A stretch of 64,000 bases of DNA, from NCBI GenBank assembly GCA_037976565.1, contig CP137679.1, forward strand, positions 31,377,764-31,441,763, written 5' to 3'. Positions 13,641 through 26,739 of this stretch are shown here, piece after piece; position 1 is the stretch's first letter, and each line of letters starts with the position of its first letter. Below the pieces are notes generated by a model, which saw only the letters and a list, made by a program, of their open reading frames with translations, did no database searches and was not told where the DNA came from. Both the position numbers and the translations under genes were made by a program. The stretch is from Mesocentrotus franciscanus. Lineage: Eukaryota > Echinodermata > Echinoidea > Camarodonta > Strongylocentrotidae.

Positions 13641-16600
13641 TTGGTCACACCTTATATCCATCTAACCCTTTACCTTCCTCCCTAGTTGTTCGATTACTTT
13701 CAAACTTATCCGAGTGTCGACGAAAATGAACAAAAAAATGCCATTAGGGTCAGGCGAAAGGCGAAAGACTAAACTCACATGTTTCGGGGAAGATAATATC
13801 CCTTTTATCATGTTTGTGGGATTTGCTTGCTATGTGACAAATGTTTCAATGAGATTTTTCTTATTCCATTGCAATTCATACCTCTCATTCATATCCGATG
13901 CATGCAAGGCTGTTTAAAATATATAGGCCTAGAAATATTATACCCTTTTCTATTTTTGTTTTCTTGTATAAATTATGTGGATCGACAAGGTTGTGTACCC
14001 TCAATTTGCATTCAACTGTAATTGCATTTTCCATCGTGATTTGAAACTATCGTTCTCAAACATAGGCATAACTTTATAGGATTAGTCATCTGTTCTGTAA
14101 AATCGTGAATAGGCAATGCGAGAACCAAGGAATATATCCATGATTTTGCTTGATTCTCCAAATACATCCCTCAACAGAATAGCGGGGTTATACGATTCTA
14201 TTAAGCTAAACGATTGAAAATTACTTTATGATTAGTAAAAATTTGTCTACTATTTCTAGTGGCTATGGGAGTTTTTAGATAATGAATTTCGAGGAATTAA
14301 AGTGTAATCTCTTTCACGTGCGTATATGATTTTAGCATGACCTTCATTTTAAAACGTGCGTGCTATACTTTCATTCTCAGAATCCATAATTTTAATTTCA
14401 GCTGTGTGATGATATTTTAGCTCATTTCCCATCTCCTCAGCCGCCTCAACCTCTATTATTCCTTACTATGTACAAGAATCATGAGAATTGAAATCCACTA
14501 TTTGAGAGAGTTATAATAGAGTTTGGAGTGGAATCTACGCTGAAAACAAAAGTCAAAACCACTCCCAATAGATCCATATAGTATAATTTCACTCGTAAAA
14601 GAGTATTAAACCATTACTTTGGAGTGAATTTCACTGTATTGTGGAGTACATTAAACTCCATAGGAAGTTATCCATAAAATGACTCCAAAAAAGATTGACT
14701 TCCTCTTCTCTGCATTAAGAGAAAACAAACCGTTTTTATTTTATACAAAATATTGTCGACGGTAATTATTCAGCCATGAAGATGGCCTAATGGCTACTTT
14801 GGGTGGCTTTCTTCTGTCAATCATATATTTCAACTCGATGAATACTATATTGTCAAACAAATATTTGATATCTGGTCATGTTGTTTTCCTTTGAAACTAA
14901 CGACTCCGACGAATATTTTGGCTCTTAGTTCATACCGCGACGTGAATTCCAAATATCAAATATATCCTGCTATATTTTAATTTGTAAAATACAATATGTC
15001 AGAACCATTCCATTTACCTAATTTTCTCAAATTCTTCCTTGTATCTTCATATATGCATCATATAGATACTATTTTATCTTTATTTATATGTATATATACG
15101 TTGGCCAATGATCTATGTAAATATGTAATCAACAGATATTGGAAATGCGAAATATATTATAATATGGAAATATCAATAATTTTCGTTGAATGATGATTAT
15201 GTACAAGACATTTTTTTTCTTAAGTTGTAAGCCTAAGTCATTAAAAACAAAAATCATTATGGTGAATCCAAATGGATCGGAATGAACATGAACACACGTC
15301 TTTATCTTATTCTAATATATGTAATATTCAAATTTTGTTTCAAATTCATAAATACAACGTTCAAAATGCGTGATAGCCTTTTTCTATAAAAATCCAAATT
15401 TCTTCCTTGATTCTCCGTATAGAAAACATTTCCCTTTTTTAAAGCTCTGTTTTACACCCCATTGTGATATAGTTTACAGTTCAGTGCACTGGCAGATATT
15501 TATATGTACATATACAAAATTCAGATCTGTAACTGATATCAGAAATTGGAATTTGGCTTTGTTCGGATGTTTGTTTTGCTTTTTTCGGGTCACCTCTTGT
15601 TATTCAACCAGAAAGCTACTATGCAAAATATACAGTTATTGTTATACAGACAAATTAGACGGAAGAGAATTGAATTGTCCGTATGCAATCGTTAAATCTA
15701 TAAATAAAGAGTGTTCGCGTTTACCATTATCTCGAATTGTTAGTCATCTTTGTCATAGACTCGTCTATTCATAACTTATAAATACTTGCTTTGTATCATT
15801 GAACTGTACATGGAAGGGGATCTAATATAATATATTCCTCTATATTAGTCAGTATAAACATAGAGTTTTCTATTCGTAAACTATCAAAACCTAATTTCTC
15901 ATCAATATCTCGTATGCGAAATAGTTGGATTTTCAATCGTCCCAAGTCAAATGCAGATTATCACTGATCTGAGAGCGAAGAGTGAGAAAAGCGCTTACAT
16001 AATTATCACACTTTTAACGTAGAGCAACTCCTTACTGGCTGTCATCAGACTATATGCTATTGTGCAGTTCAATCCAAAATATTTCCAAGAAACATGTTAA
16101 GGGTAAATAGAAAAACAAACGATAAGGTTCGTTGAGGGGCAGATTAATACATTAGCCCATGTTGTCATACATCAAAGACGTGAAATAAAAACAAAGAAAC
16201 TGTCATTTTTAAACATTAACAAGCAAAGAAATTATAATTATTTATTCTTTCATTCATTCATTCATTTATCTATTCATCTATTTATCTTTATCTTTATTTT
16301 TGTTTGTTTATTTTTGTCCTTCTTTGTTTCATTGTTTATGTAATGAATGAATCGCGCAAGGGTAAAAAAAAAAGGTGTGTGTAGTCTAATTGTGCTTTTT
16401 AAAAGCCTGGTGGTCAGTCATCCGTGGCAGAAAAATTATGAATAAGGTATCACTAGACAGAAAATGGGTTACTCTTTACCATGAAGTAGATTTCAAGGTC
16501 ACGTTGATTATGAATTCTTAATAACAAACTCCTAAAGTTAGGTATACTTTTTTTAATTCGCACTGTATAGTTGGAAGTGATAGTTTCTAGAGCTTTGAAG

Positions 16601-16883
16601 GGGCCTGCCTCCTCCCACACCTTCCGGCAGCTTGAAATCTGGATACACCCCTGTTAACTACACTCCTGTTAACGGACTACACCCCGTCAAACACGCCCTC
16701 CTTCCTGAGCGCACGTGTTCGGCTGGCCGTGTATAATGTAACAGACATCATGCACGCATTCGCACATTCATGCTTTCTCATTGTCCACTGAAGGCCACAA
16801 AGGGGCCCCGATCGAATAAATTTAACACAGACGCATTCGGGATTATAGAAGCAGACCACTTCATCATTCATGTGAGTGCGAAC

Positions 16884-17036
16884 GAGAGAGAGAGACAGAG
16901 AGAGAGAGAGAGGGAGAGACAGACATAGAGAGACAGAGAGAGAGAAACAGCAGATAGACATGCTGACAGATATAGGTACAGACAGATAGTCAGACAGATA
17001 GACAGTCAGAGAGAGAGAGAAAGAGAGAGAGAGGGA
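16884..17036. repeat. (GA)n / (GACA)n tract
   Basis: GA blocks at 16884-16945 and 17008-17036 separated by CAGATAGACA-type repeats. Confidence 0.9.
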
Positions 17037-17809
17037 GGTCTTGAAAATGACACAAGTTATTTAGAATAGGACTTTATCGTGTTAAAGTTTATTTCACCAA
17101 AATAAATACAAATAATTTTGCGATGTACTTACATGCGCAAGTGATTCTATAAGTTGAATGTGACACTGTACGTTTTAAGTTCATATTTTTCAAAGGTTTA
17201 TGAAGATAATGTGTTTGAAGTATGTATATTTGTTTGTTGCCAAAAATCTTCACTTTGTCTGTAAATGTTACCTTTTTTTTCTTTTCTCTTTTATAATTCA
17301 TTTTTAAAAAAGGGGATAATGCATCTTATAAACTTTTATTCCCATCATCGAGCACTCAAATGAAAAGACACTTAAATCATAGGTAAAACTATCGATTCAG
17401 TTTTTATTCGTTAGGCCTATTAGAACTATTATCTGAATAGACCACTCAAAATTAAAACATACATGCACATATAATACATTTTATGGTAATAGCACAGGGT
17501 TAATCAAATCACAGATTAGCATTTCAATACTGAATCACGAGTGCTTTTAAAAACCAGTTTCGTTGTAAACGCATTGTTTCATATAACCTTGAAACTTGAA
17601 AGCATTGACTTTAAATAATAATATAAATTATTTATTTATCATCTGAAGTTCACGTTGTTAGTCTATTAATACAATGTTCGCTCCTTTTGCACACCTGGTT
17701 TGAAAATCTTTCTATAGCCGATTATTTCGTGGTTTCTGTTTTACTTTTCCCCAAAGATAAGTATCTCAAAACATACATCTGTTAATGCGCATCAGTCATT
17801 GTCAGGCTC

Positions 17810-17950
17810 TCCCGCTGTTTCGTGGCATTGCGAGCGAAACTTTCCCGCCTTTTCACCGTCATTGGGACGTATCGTCTGCGCTGCACGGGCTGTGACGAAT
17901 GGCCGTGGGCCCGCGCTCGAAAAGCGGAGGGCTTAAAATATTCTGGTGGA
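17810..17950. promoter_or_regulatory. CpG-rich patch with E2F-type site
   Basis: A 140-bp GC- and CpG-rich island in AT-rich DNA, containing TTTCCCGCC at 17841-17849, a perfect E2F-type motif. It could be a promoter or enhancer; no adjoining gene was recognised. Confidence 0.3.
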
Positions 17951-18435
17951 GCTGATTCCAAACTCCGATAAAACGAGCTTTAAATCCTGCTTGAAGGAAA
18001 GGGATGAACCCCCAGAGGAACATCTTCCTTCTTAAATGTTTCCAAAGTAAAGTGGAGGAAAAACAGAAACTTCGTATTTCGTTACTTTATTTCCTACACG
18101 GCCCCCTCACAGCTGCTAGAGAATTATTATTTTCTTTCGGGATGATGTTATTCTTATCTATTTCATTGTTGTTTAGTAATCCCGTCGTGATCAAATTCCT
18201 AACATTTAGAAGCCAGGGATATTAGGAGAAAAGTACATCACTAAGACTTTCTGACCTATGAAAACTCTTTATATATAGATGGAATGTGAAAAATGAATTA
18301 TTTTTCATATCAATTTATCCATTTTGGTTTGAGAGCAAAAAGAACACGAAACCAACACAGTTTTTTTTAAACTAGCTGTTCCTTCTCTATAATATGGATA
18401 CAATACACCATCATACATTTATATGGATACAAATC

Positions 18436-18890
18436 TACAATATGTCCTTTGATAAGACATTTATTTACATTTGTAACTCTCGACCCATGTGAAGAAAATA
18501 GGTACCGGGCAGGAAGAAAATGCCCTGCATGACCATTTGCCCTAAGATGTAAGTATGTTTATCCGGAGTAAAATGCGCAGGCAGCGATGTAAAGGATAGG
18601 TTTGATAATCCATCTATGAATTTTATTAATATATTTATTTAAAGAAATAAAAGCCCTTAACCTGAAATCCATCACATTGAACTTCAGTAGATTTTTGTTT
18701 AATATCTGTTTAATTTAGCCTTTAATTGATTACCATTACCTTGCATGTCCGTACCTTTCCTATTGTACTTTTGTCTATTTATCATGTATTTCATCTTTTG
18801 TACAAGCTGCGCCTTGAGCATTTGATTGTCAAGTGGATTTGGCGCCTTACAAATCTTATGTATTATTATTATTATTATTATTACTAGTAA
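18436..18890 (+). mobile_element. SINE copy with (ATT)n tail
   Basis: ATGTCCTTTGATAAGACATT and GTAACTCTCGACCCATG (18436-18490) share the SINE core. At 18800-18890, TGTCAAGTGGATTTGGCGCC and TTACAAATCTTATG end in (ATT)n. The two parts may be one diverged copy or two fragments. Confidence 0.55.
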
Positions 18891-19169
18891 GTCGTTGTGA
18901 CAATAGTAGTTGACAGAAAGAAAATTCCTGTCTGATTTTTGTCTGTTAATCCAATTAGTCTGCTTATGGGAACTTTAGAATATTTTATATCTCGCTATTG
19001 TCTAAATTCAAAGAAGTGAGGATTGATATTATTGAAGTTTCAGGTTATCTGTACGTTTATGTTGGGAGGTTATTTATGTTTGGTTTCAATAACACTACAA
19101 AACAAGCATAGCTTAAATGATGTGAGATGGGTATAATGTCATCATTACATTGAACTAGCATTAACCAAA

Positions 19170-19492
<323 letters not shown>

Positions 19493-19660
19493 GTAATATC
19501 AAGAAAAAGTATTTAGAGCTATAAATAACCACTTGATCTTTCTTACAAACAAAATTGTAGGGATTCGATTTTATTTACGTTAGATGTATCATTTTTTAAA
19601 GAAATTATTTTAAGTGTGTGGCTTCAACACCTTGAGTCATTCTATGAAAAAAACTGTAAT

Positions 19661-19974
19661 CAGGGGGGTGTTTCACAAAGATCCTAAGTTGAACTTAACT
19701 CTGAGTTGGACTTAAACATTATGGAGAGCCATTTGTAGCCTTAAAATAAAATATATTCAACAGCAAAAATTCAAGTATTTTAGACTTTTCATAAATTCCA
19801 CATCAAGAACATGAAATCTCCTTGACAATAGAAAATATGAATGATTTAAATCAACATTTTATGCCTTTTAAAATAACTTTTACAAAAAAATTCAAAGATG
19901 CTAACGGCTTTCCATAATTGTTAAGTCCAACTTAGAGATAAGTTCAACTTAGGATCTTTGTGAAACACCCCCTG
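19661..19974. mobile_element. MITE, GTGTTTCACAAAG family
   Basis: Left end CAGGGGGGTGTTTCACAAAG, right end (reversed) CAGGGGGTGTTTCACAAAGA. The inverted similarity runs on through TCCTAAGTTGAACTTA and AGTTGGACTTAA. About 314 bp, AT-rich core. Same terminal motif as the element at 55866-56146 but a different sub-terminal sequence. Confidence 0.85.
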
Positions 19975-21957
19975 CTGTTTTTGCAACTCCTGAGCATCGA
20001 TTAAAACTACACTTTGATTAATATTACAAGGTTAGCAACCTACAAACATTCTGTTTTTCTCGCACTCTTGTAAACGATGCTCTCGTTATGAGATCTAAGG
20101 CTTTATTTTACAATGTATGCTTTATTCATCCATCGTACGGTGAAAACACTAAGAAATCTCCAACAAGCAAATTCAGTTAGGATGTGTAATGTCATACACA
20201 AAATACTCTAATAAAAACAGTTTTCTTTAATTTGTATAATTTTTCAATGAAAATGTGATCATTTTAGAAAATTCGTTTTCAAAGATATAAAGGAATTTCC
20301 CCTTATGCAGTATTATGAACAAATCCGACGGGAAGGAAATATGAATGAAGAATGGTCTTGATCATATTTTCCCCTGACGCTCCCTTTCTATTCGTTGTTT
20401 AACTTTTGATCATTCTGTTTCTATGTGCAAAATTATTCCCTAAGGATAAAGAGCAAATTATCCTTTTACATTTATTTCAGATTTATTTTTCAGATCAATT
20501 ATTCCGACTAACAATTCTGTTTCTCCCTTTTCCCTTTTAAAAGCCCTTTTGAACTAAAAATACTTCCCAATACCATTACTGTTATATATTGTTTTCACTC
20601 GTTATTATATTTCAAGAATTCGCCCTACAAAGTGTTTAAAAACGGCAATTTCAGGAAAATCAATATTTTTTATAATTATCATTAAAATTCCAGTCGTAGA
20701 AGGTATCATGAGTCATGTGTTTAAATGTATGTTATGCTTTAGAAGTGCCCACATCAAAATAAACTTAAATAGAAAGTTAAGTTTTTCCATCTTTAGTTTC
20801 GTAGGAGGAAAATTATCGTTAAAGCTTTTGAAATGCACTCATATTCCAAATATTACCCCCCCCCTCAATATGAACCTTTGGACCAAATGTCAATGCATGT
20901 TTATGTAGTCCTATGTATTTTATCCGTGTGCAGTGCTTTTCACTATTAGTCTCATTTGCTCCATAACCAACCATTCAAAATTAATTTCTAAACTGTCTCT
21001 TTCACATTGTAGCACGAGAATGCAACATTTTCTTTAACGCTGAATTAAAGATATAATTCTAAATTAATTAGTCTCTGAGCTCGCTGAGATGAAGGATGGA
21101 TGATGCGACGTTATTCAGAGAAAGCATGGGTGAAAGGCGAGATGGGTGATTTTAGCTGACCGCCCTCTTCAGGCGACTTACCTTGTTTTGTACTTTACTG
21201 GTAGCTTTCGTGTCCTTCCCAAATCAGGGGTTTTCGTCACGAGCGGGATGTTATTCATATCTCAGAACACGACATTGTAAATCAAGAAAATATCAAACAT
21301 AATTGATTAGTGATATATAGTTTGCAATTGATGATATACGCCAATTAAACTAGCAATTGAGTGTTTTCGTTTTCATGATACTGCCGTCATTACATGATGA
21401 AATGTACAATAATATTGGAGCATATTGTTGAAACTTTTGAAATCTTATTAAGTGTTTAACTCGGTAGATTTTACCTAATTTGATAGACACAAGTCATAAT
21501 CTGAATCTTCTTATGCGCAAAGATGGCGCAAAATGAAACTACGAGAAGATTGATTAATAAAATAATATTATCATGCTCACATAAGATTTTTTGAAAGATA
21601 TATAAATACAGTCTCTTTCACGCAAGCAAGCAGTTGTTTAATAAAAATCGTTGCCTAAAAAGCGGGAAATGATACAAGTAAGTGATAATGTAGGCTTTTT
21701 TACTTGAAGTCGTGCGCAGAAGAAAAAAAATGATGGTGTACGTCAAATTCTCCAGTACAGTGCAGCTTTTTCACCAAAAATGTTAAAATTTTGATATGGA
21801 TGACCATCATTGGAATCCCGATGTTACTGGTATTACCAAATCCCTTTTTCATTGGTGATTTAGCCGCTCTTTACCCAGGCAGGAGAGAATAAAACCATGG
21901 GATTTACCAGAGTGTTCACCATGGGGTAGCTTTCGTGTTAATGGAGATGAAAGTATA

Positions 21958-22159
21958 TGGCCCGAATTCACAAAGGAGGTTTAAATTTAACCCATGGTTT
22001 AAAATAAGCGCAAATTAAGCGTACCTTGCCTTGCGCGCGTCTAATATTGGACCTCTGACTTGTGTCGCGCTTATTTTGCGCTTATTTTAAACCATGGGTT
22101 ATGTAAATGAGGGTTTAAACCATGGGTTAAATTTAAACCTCCTTTGTGAATTCGGGCCA
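21958..22159. mobile_element. 202-bp MITE with near-perfect inverted ends
   Basis: Starts TGGCCCGAATTCACAAAGGA and ends with its reverse complement (TCCTTTGTGAATTCGGGCCA). The arms match for about 47 bp, including GGTTTAAATTTAACCCATGG. TA flanks both ends. The core has GCGCAAATTAAGCG and CGCGCTTATTTTGCGC, extending the fold. The whole unit is a hairpin with no gene. Confidence 0.9.
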
Positions 22160-22196
22160 TAGCGATTTACCTTGCTGTATAATTACTTATTCCTAT

Positions 22197-22300
22197 AATA
22201 ATAATAATAATAATAACTTCTACTTAGGCCTATATAGCGCTTTTCATAAAAGATTTATATCAAAGCGCTTTACAATATTGATGCAAGTCAAATTAAACAG
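22197..22300 (-). mobile_element. SINE-like fragment, TATAGCGCTTT type
   Basis: (ATA)n is followed by CTTCTACTTAGGCCTATATA, GCGCTTTTCA and CAAAGCGCTTTACAA. This is a common 3'-end form of marine invertebrate SINEs read from the - strand. Family attribution is by pattern only. Confidence 0.45.
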
Positions 22301-23485
22301 AGAAATGACAAGAGAACAAAAGTGAAATTATCAAACATAAGATAACAAGGTAAGGTAACAATTTAAGAACTAGGTTGAAAATGCCTTTTCCATTAGATTG
22401 GTTTTTAATTTTTATCTAATCAAAGTAATATCAGAGATGAGTTATTATTGTTGTTGTAATGGTTTTTTCTTGTTGTTAATAATGCAGCCTAGAATGCACA
22501 ATGATTTTTTTCCATTCCAAATAAGCTGATTGATTGATTATTTTCATTTTCCCTGGCTGCTATGATAACAAGTATAATGCTCGTAGATTAGCAATCGGTA
22601 GACGTACAGCTTTACGTGGTATCCGAGGGGCTCGGTAGTTGAAGATTGATTAAAACGATACTAAAGTGGCATTATGATTATTCAAAATAATAGTATTGCA
22701 ATGCACGATAGAATCATTATCTATATAATTTCATATACATAATCCTTATTTTGTAAGAATACTTTTTGTAAAAAGGGGCATGCAGGGGGCACTTAGGGGG
22801 CATGACCGCAAAAATTCTAGGAAGTCATACATTTCGCTTTTCCATTACCACGATACTGTTTGAAAATCAACTTGCTCAAATATACATCTGATGTAATGTT
22901 GCTGGGTGCTTCTATCTGTATTTTTTAAATTCTACTCTATGAAGTTGCCTTCCTGTTTTTAATTAAAATACATTAAATTGCAGACCGAATATCATTTCAA
23001 GGTCTTCGTCAATGGACCTACATGTACGTCTACATTTTTTTTTTACTCATTGAGTTGGTAGTCATTATTTTGCGTTGATTCCTTAGCCAGGTACAGCAAC
23101 ACGTGTGTTTTGTCAGGAAAAACGACAAAAAACATGGAAATTATTGATGAAATGATTGATATCTATAGTGAAATGGGAGTTCAAACCCTTTATCTGTTTG
23201 TTTGTATGTTTGTTTGTTTGATACAGAGTGACTCAGAGGTACGGTCGGAGCAAATGGCACCACACACAAAATGCCAACAATTTCTCAACAGTAAAGGCGT
23301 TGAAATCCTTGACAAACGTTTTTGGTTTATTTGTTTATATACCTTGAATCGCATATTTTGTAACAAACTATAATTTATCAAAGATGCTTAATTTTGAAAT
23401 GAATTTAAACAAATTACAAACAGCTAGTAATTAAGCATCACCAATATAAACTTTCTGTTCTCAGATTAATAGAAGCTATTTTGAA

Positions 23486-23665
23486 TTAAAGCCCCACTGC
23501 ACTACTTATAGCTACTTGCCTAATGCCTAAGCGGTGCCCGTTGGTCCCCCATGATCCTCTTTTTCTTATGTTAATTGAGAGCTGAGTAGATGAGATAACC
23601 ACCTGTCAGTGACCACGCTGGGTGGTCTAATCCTTCCTGGCCAAACTAGTACAGACGGGCTTTAA
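23486..23665. mobile_element. Possible short MITE (TTAAAGCCC ends)
   Basis: TTAAAGCCC at 23486-23494 and GGGCTTTAA at 23657-23665 bound a 180-bp stretch more GC-rich than its flanks. The inverted ends are only 9 bp, so the call is tentative. Confidence 0.4.
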
Positions 23666-25010
23666 GCAATTTCAGACCTGACCTGTAAATGGGACGCTTT
23701 CAAGAAAAAAAACCGTATTTTTCGAAGTTTTAGCCGGTGTTGTAGCTTTGTTAAACTTCAGGATTGTCTAAATATCACAGTCATTATTTAAGCAAGCTAA
23801 ATTCATTATGTAGGCCATAACTTTTCCTTTTCAGATATTTTCGTAGTATCGTCGATGGTATAGGATTAAAGGCCTATAATTCTGTTTTATATGCGAAAAA
23901 AAATGATATGCAAATTGAGAAATGCAGTGAGAAAGACTTGTTGGTTTACCAATGTTGCCCCCCCCCCACCCCCTCTGTCCAAAGATTATATTGGGATGGG
24001 TAGCTACCTTCGATTTTGCAGTGGCAAATTGAGAAGAGTAAACGCCGGCGTACACCCCAGCCCCCTGTTGGAATGTCAGCATCCGTAAAAACAAATCATT
24101 TCAAATTTCAGTTGGTCTGACAGGCCAGGTATATATCCCCCTCCCTCAATCATGGATACACCATTGAGTTTGTGATTCGTGTTCAAACTGATTGCATTCT
24201 ATGAACTTCTTTTGAAAGTTTTTGGTAATCCATATTTCTGTATATTAATCATAGCCGTGCTCGTACTTTTAAACACTCCATTGCTTTCTCGTTCGATTTA
24301 TAATTTTTCTTGACATTGTAAAAAAACAGGAATAAAATGATAATAATTTTTTTCCGATGCATGATGTTTTTGTTGTTGTTGTGATTTGTTTTTTTCGATT
24401 TTGCATTTTGAGGAGATCAGTGGTTACCTTGAAGAAATGGGAAACAATTAGCAATATGAAGATGAAATAGATATCTGTTTTTTATATTTTATATTTCATT
24501 TAGGGGTGTTTTTTTTTGTATTTGAGGGAGCCCTTTATATGCAACAATGGGGCAGTTTGCCGAAAAACAACTGCTGACGGGAATTTCTTTGGCTCTGGGG
24601 CTCTGTGTCTTGGTCAATTTTTCTGTCTACTCTCCTAGCTGCTTGCACGGCATCCAGACCAGTTATGAGGTTGAGAAGAAAATATAAGGCAGATAAACTA
24701 AGTCGTGGCAGCCATGAAGTAGGACTAGACGGTGTCCGAATCGTCATAATAAACAAGAAAATGCGTACGTGATGTGTTCTTCTGAGGACATTTATAAACA
24801 TATTTATAGATTATATTCACGCACAAATACACAGTCAGACCCACACACACACACACACTCGCGAGCGACGTAATATTACGTGGAGATTGAATGGTAGTAT
24901 TCAACTCTTGCATACAAGGGAGCCGGAGTTTATGTCTCAGTTGGCGCATGCGTAGTTGGTCTGTTGGCCGCACGTACCCTTGGTATAGCCGTCTGCTTGT
25001 AATGTCGCTG

Positions 25011-25022
25011 TATAAAGCCAAT
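25011..25022 (+). promoter_or_regulatory. Candidate TATA box with adjacent CCAAT
   Basis: TATAAAG at 25011-25017 is followed directly by CCAAT (25018-25022), in a CpG-richer stretch about 350 bp upstream of the predicted NR5A start codon. If used, transcription would begin near 25040. CCAAT normally lies upstream of TATA, so only the TATA part is persuasive. Confidence 0.25.
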
Positions 25023-25366
25023 CTAAAACCTCATGGAACATTACACTCAATGGTTTACATACTGTCTACTGCATGTCACCCTGTTTTCTGACTTTTTGCG
25101 AGATGCTGCACCAACTTTCCCCACACGTTTTCCACACGTTTATTTAGCAAACAAGAAAAGTTTTCTTCTCTCGACACCAGTTTGGAAGTAGCTTTCTGTG
25201 TATACTTGGTAATTCTTTTCTGTGGCAGAATTCAGCTTTTTATAGTTCGAATTCTCACTTTTGCTGGACTTTGGAAAAGTGTTATTCTTGACGGTTGTTT
25301 ATCGTTGTCGGAACGGTCACTTACGGTGTGTCGACTCGCGTCGACGGGACGATATAAAATTTATTC

Positions 25367-25541
25367 ATGAATCGTGAGGAGACAGGCGTTAAAATTTCGA
25401 ATTACAGGGATTACAACGCGTATCATCGCTACAATATGCCGATGCTACCCGACCATGCCGAGTACTTATTCCCATGCCCTGGGCCTTATTCCATGGATGA
25501 ATATGGCGAAATTCCTTTGGATACAACCTGTACATTAAAAA
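25367..25541 (+). CDS. nr5a: NR5A predicted coding exon 1 (N-terminal extension)
   Basis: Predicted first coding exon: 58 codons plus one base. The ATG at 25367 is the first in this frame after an in-frame TGA at 25289. The frame is open through a strong donor (AA|GTAAGT) at 25541/25542. The exon ends in phase 1, exactly what the DNA-binding-domain exon needs: the split codon A+CA gives Thr59. The peptide is rich in Tyr, Pro and Asp (for example YRDYNAYHRYNMPMLP and MDEYGEIPLD), as expected of a disordered N-terminal region. I know no homologue of this segment. The surrounding 24.9-25.5 kb is richer in CpG than its flanks, which suits a promoter and first exon. Phase agreement alone has a one-in-three chance, so transcript evidence is needed. 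Confidence 0.65.
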
Positions 25542-26097
25542 GTAAGTTTTTACTCGTACAGCTCGGTAAACTATATTATTGCCTTTTTATTGTTTGTAAA
25601 TTCATGCAAGAGTCTCTTTTGAACTCTTTGTCAACTCAATATATAATTATGTGCCTTTAAGTCGATCTACGTTTATATTTTAATACATTTTGTTCAACAT
25701 GTTAACATGAACATGGTTAACTTAAATGAAAAGTCAATATAAATTATCATTAGAATTTGACATAAAGTATGTAAAGAGGAAGCGAAATCACTTCGATTCA
25801 ATGGTTGGATTCTGAGCATATTCTATTAGTGTTATGATTTTCCCATTGTTTGTATTTTCCTTCATTTGCATCAGTTTTACTCATTTTTAAAATTGTATTT
25901 CGTCAAAACTTTGAGACCGTAGCAGCCTACACTCGCTCAATGCAGCGAGAGAGTTAGCCTGTACTTTGCGGTGCGCATGTGTAAATCAGCGGCATGATTT
26001 CACGTACTCGTGCTAGTGTATTTATTCCGGAAGATAGTGTTCCTCCAGGGTTTGTTGTGTACTGCTATTTCAACTCTTCTCTCTCAACCCAATACTG

Positions 26098-26146
26098 ATT
26101 GGCTAAAAGATCAGTGAAAAAGCTGAGAGTGTGCCCACTGACCAAT
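26098..26146. promoter_or_regulatory. Inverted pair of CCAAT (NF-Y type) boxes in NR5A intron 1
   Basis: CTGATTGGCT (ATTGG at 26098-26102) and GACCAATCAGCG (CCAAT at 26142-26146) match the extended NF-Y consensus and face each other across about 40 bp. They lie in a CpG-richer block, 25.9-26.3 kb. This is compatible with a second promoter downstream of exon 1. The matching arms could instead be ends of a small inverted-repeat element. Confidence 0.35.
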
Positions 26147-26730
26147 CAGCGGCGACGTCCTATCGCCCATACTCGTTATGTATGCGAACGTGACTAAGGT
26201 TCATTTACATATCATGAATATGCAGCGCTGACTTTCGGACTTGCGCAGTACGATTTTCTCATCACGTTCAACTCCTTTGCGTGCATGCCTACTACGGTTT
26301 TTTTCCCCTCCCCTCTCTCCCTCTCTCTCTCCCCTCGCAATGTATATGAGCCGCAATATTATTCTACATACGAAACCTATAAACCGAAATCGCACAGGGA
26401 TAGTGCCCAGTTCGTTGGCTTTTTTCTCCTGTTTCTAATGGTGCAAGATTTTTTGGAACCAAATATACAACTGAGGATGAATGTTTGTTAGAGGTTTGGA
26501 GGTTCTGAACCATCGACAAAGGAGAATTGATTAGAAATCATCGATTGATTGTTATATTTGCGTACCTGGTTTGGACGGGGAATTGCCCTGTGTGTAGCGT
26601 AGGAACGCACCCGTGTCCGCCCGTTCTTTCGTTCGTTCGTCTGTGTATCTTTAACGTGTGGAGCTATGGAAGCAGACGCGAACGCCTATGTGTCTGGGGG
26701 ACCCGCCAGTCTTATTATGCCCCCGTCGGG

Positions 26731-26739
26731 TCAAGGTCA
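26731..26739 (+). promoter_or_regulatory. Perfect NR5A/ERR-type response element
   Basis: TCAAGGTCA, the optimal monomer site for NR5A receptors, lies 1.2 kb downstream of NR5A exon 1. It would allow autoregulation; this is inference. The same 9-mer also occurs at 2488-2496, 8678-8686, 16493-16501 and, on the - strand, at 60933-60941. Confidence 0.4.

Noticed and set aside
15370..15774. 134-codon frame
   Set aside because: It starts at GTG, is AT-driven, has no recognisable motif and lacks convincing splice context.
25351..25357. TATAAAA just upstream of the NR5A ATG
   Set aside because: It is only about 10 bp before the start codon, too close to serve as the TATA box for a transcript containing that ATG.
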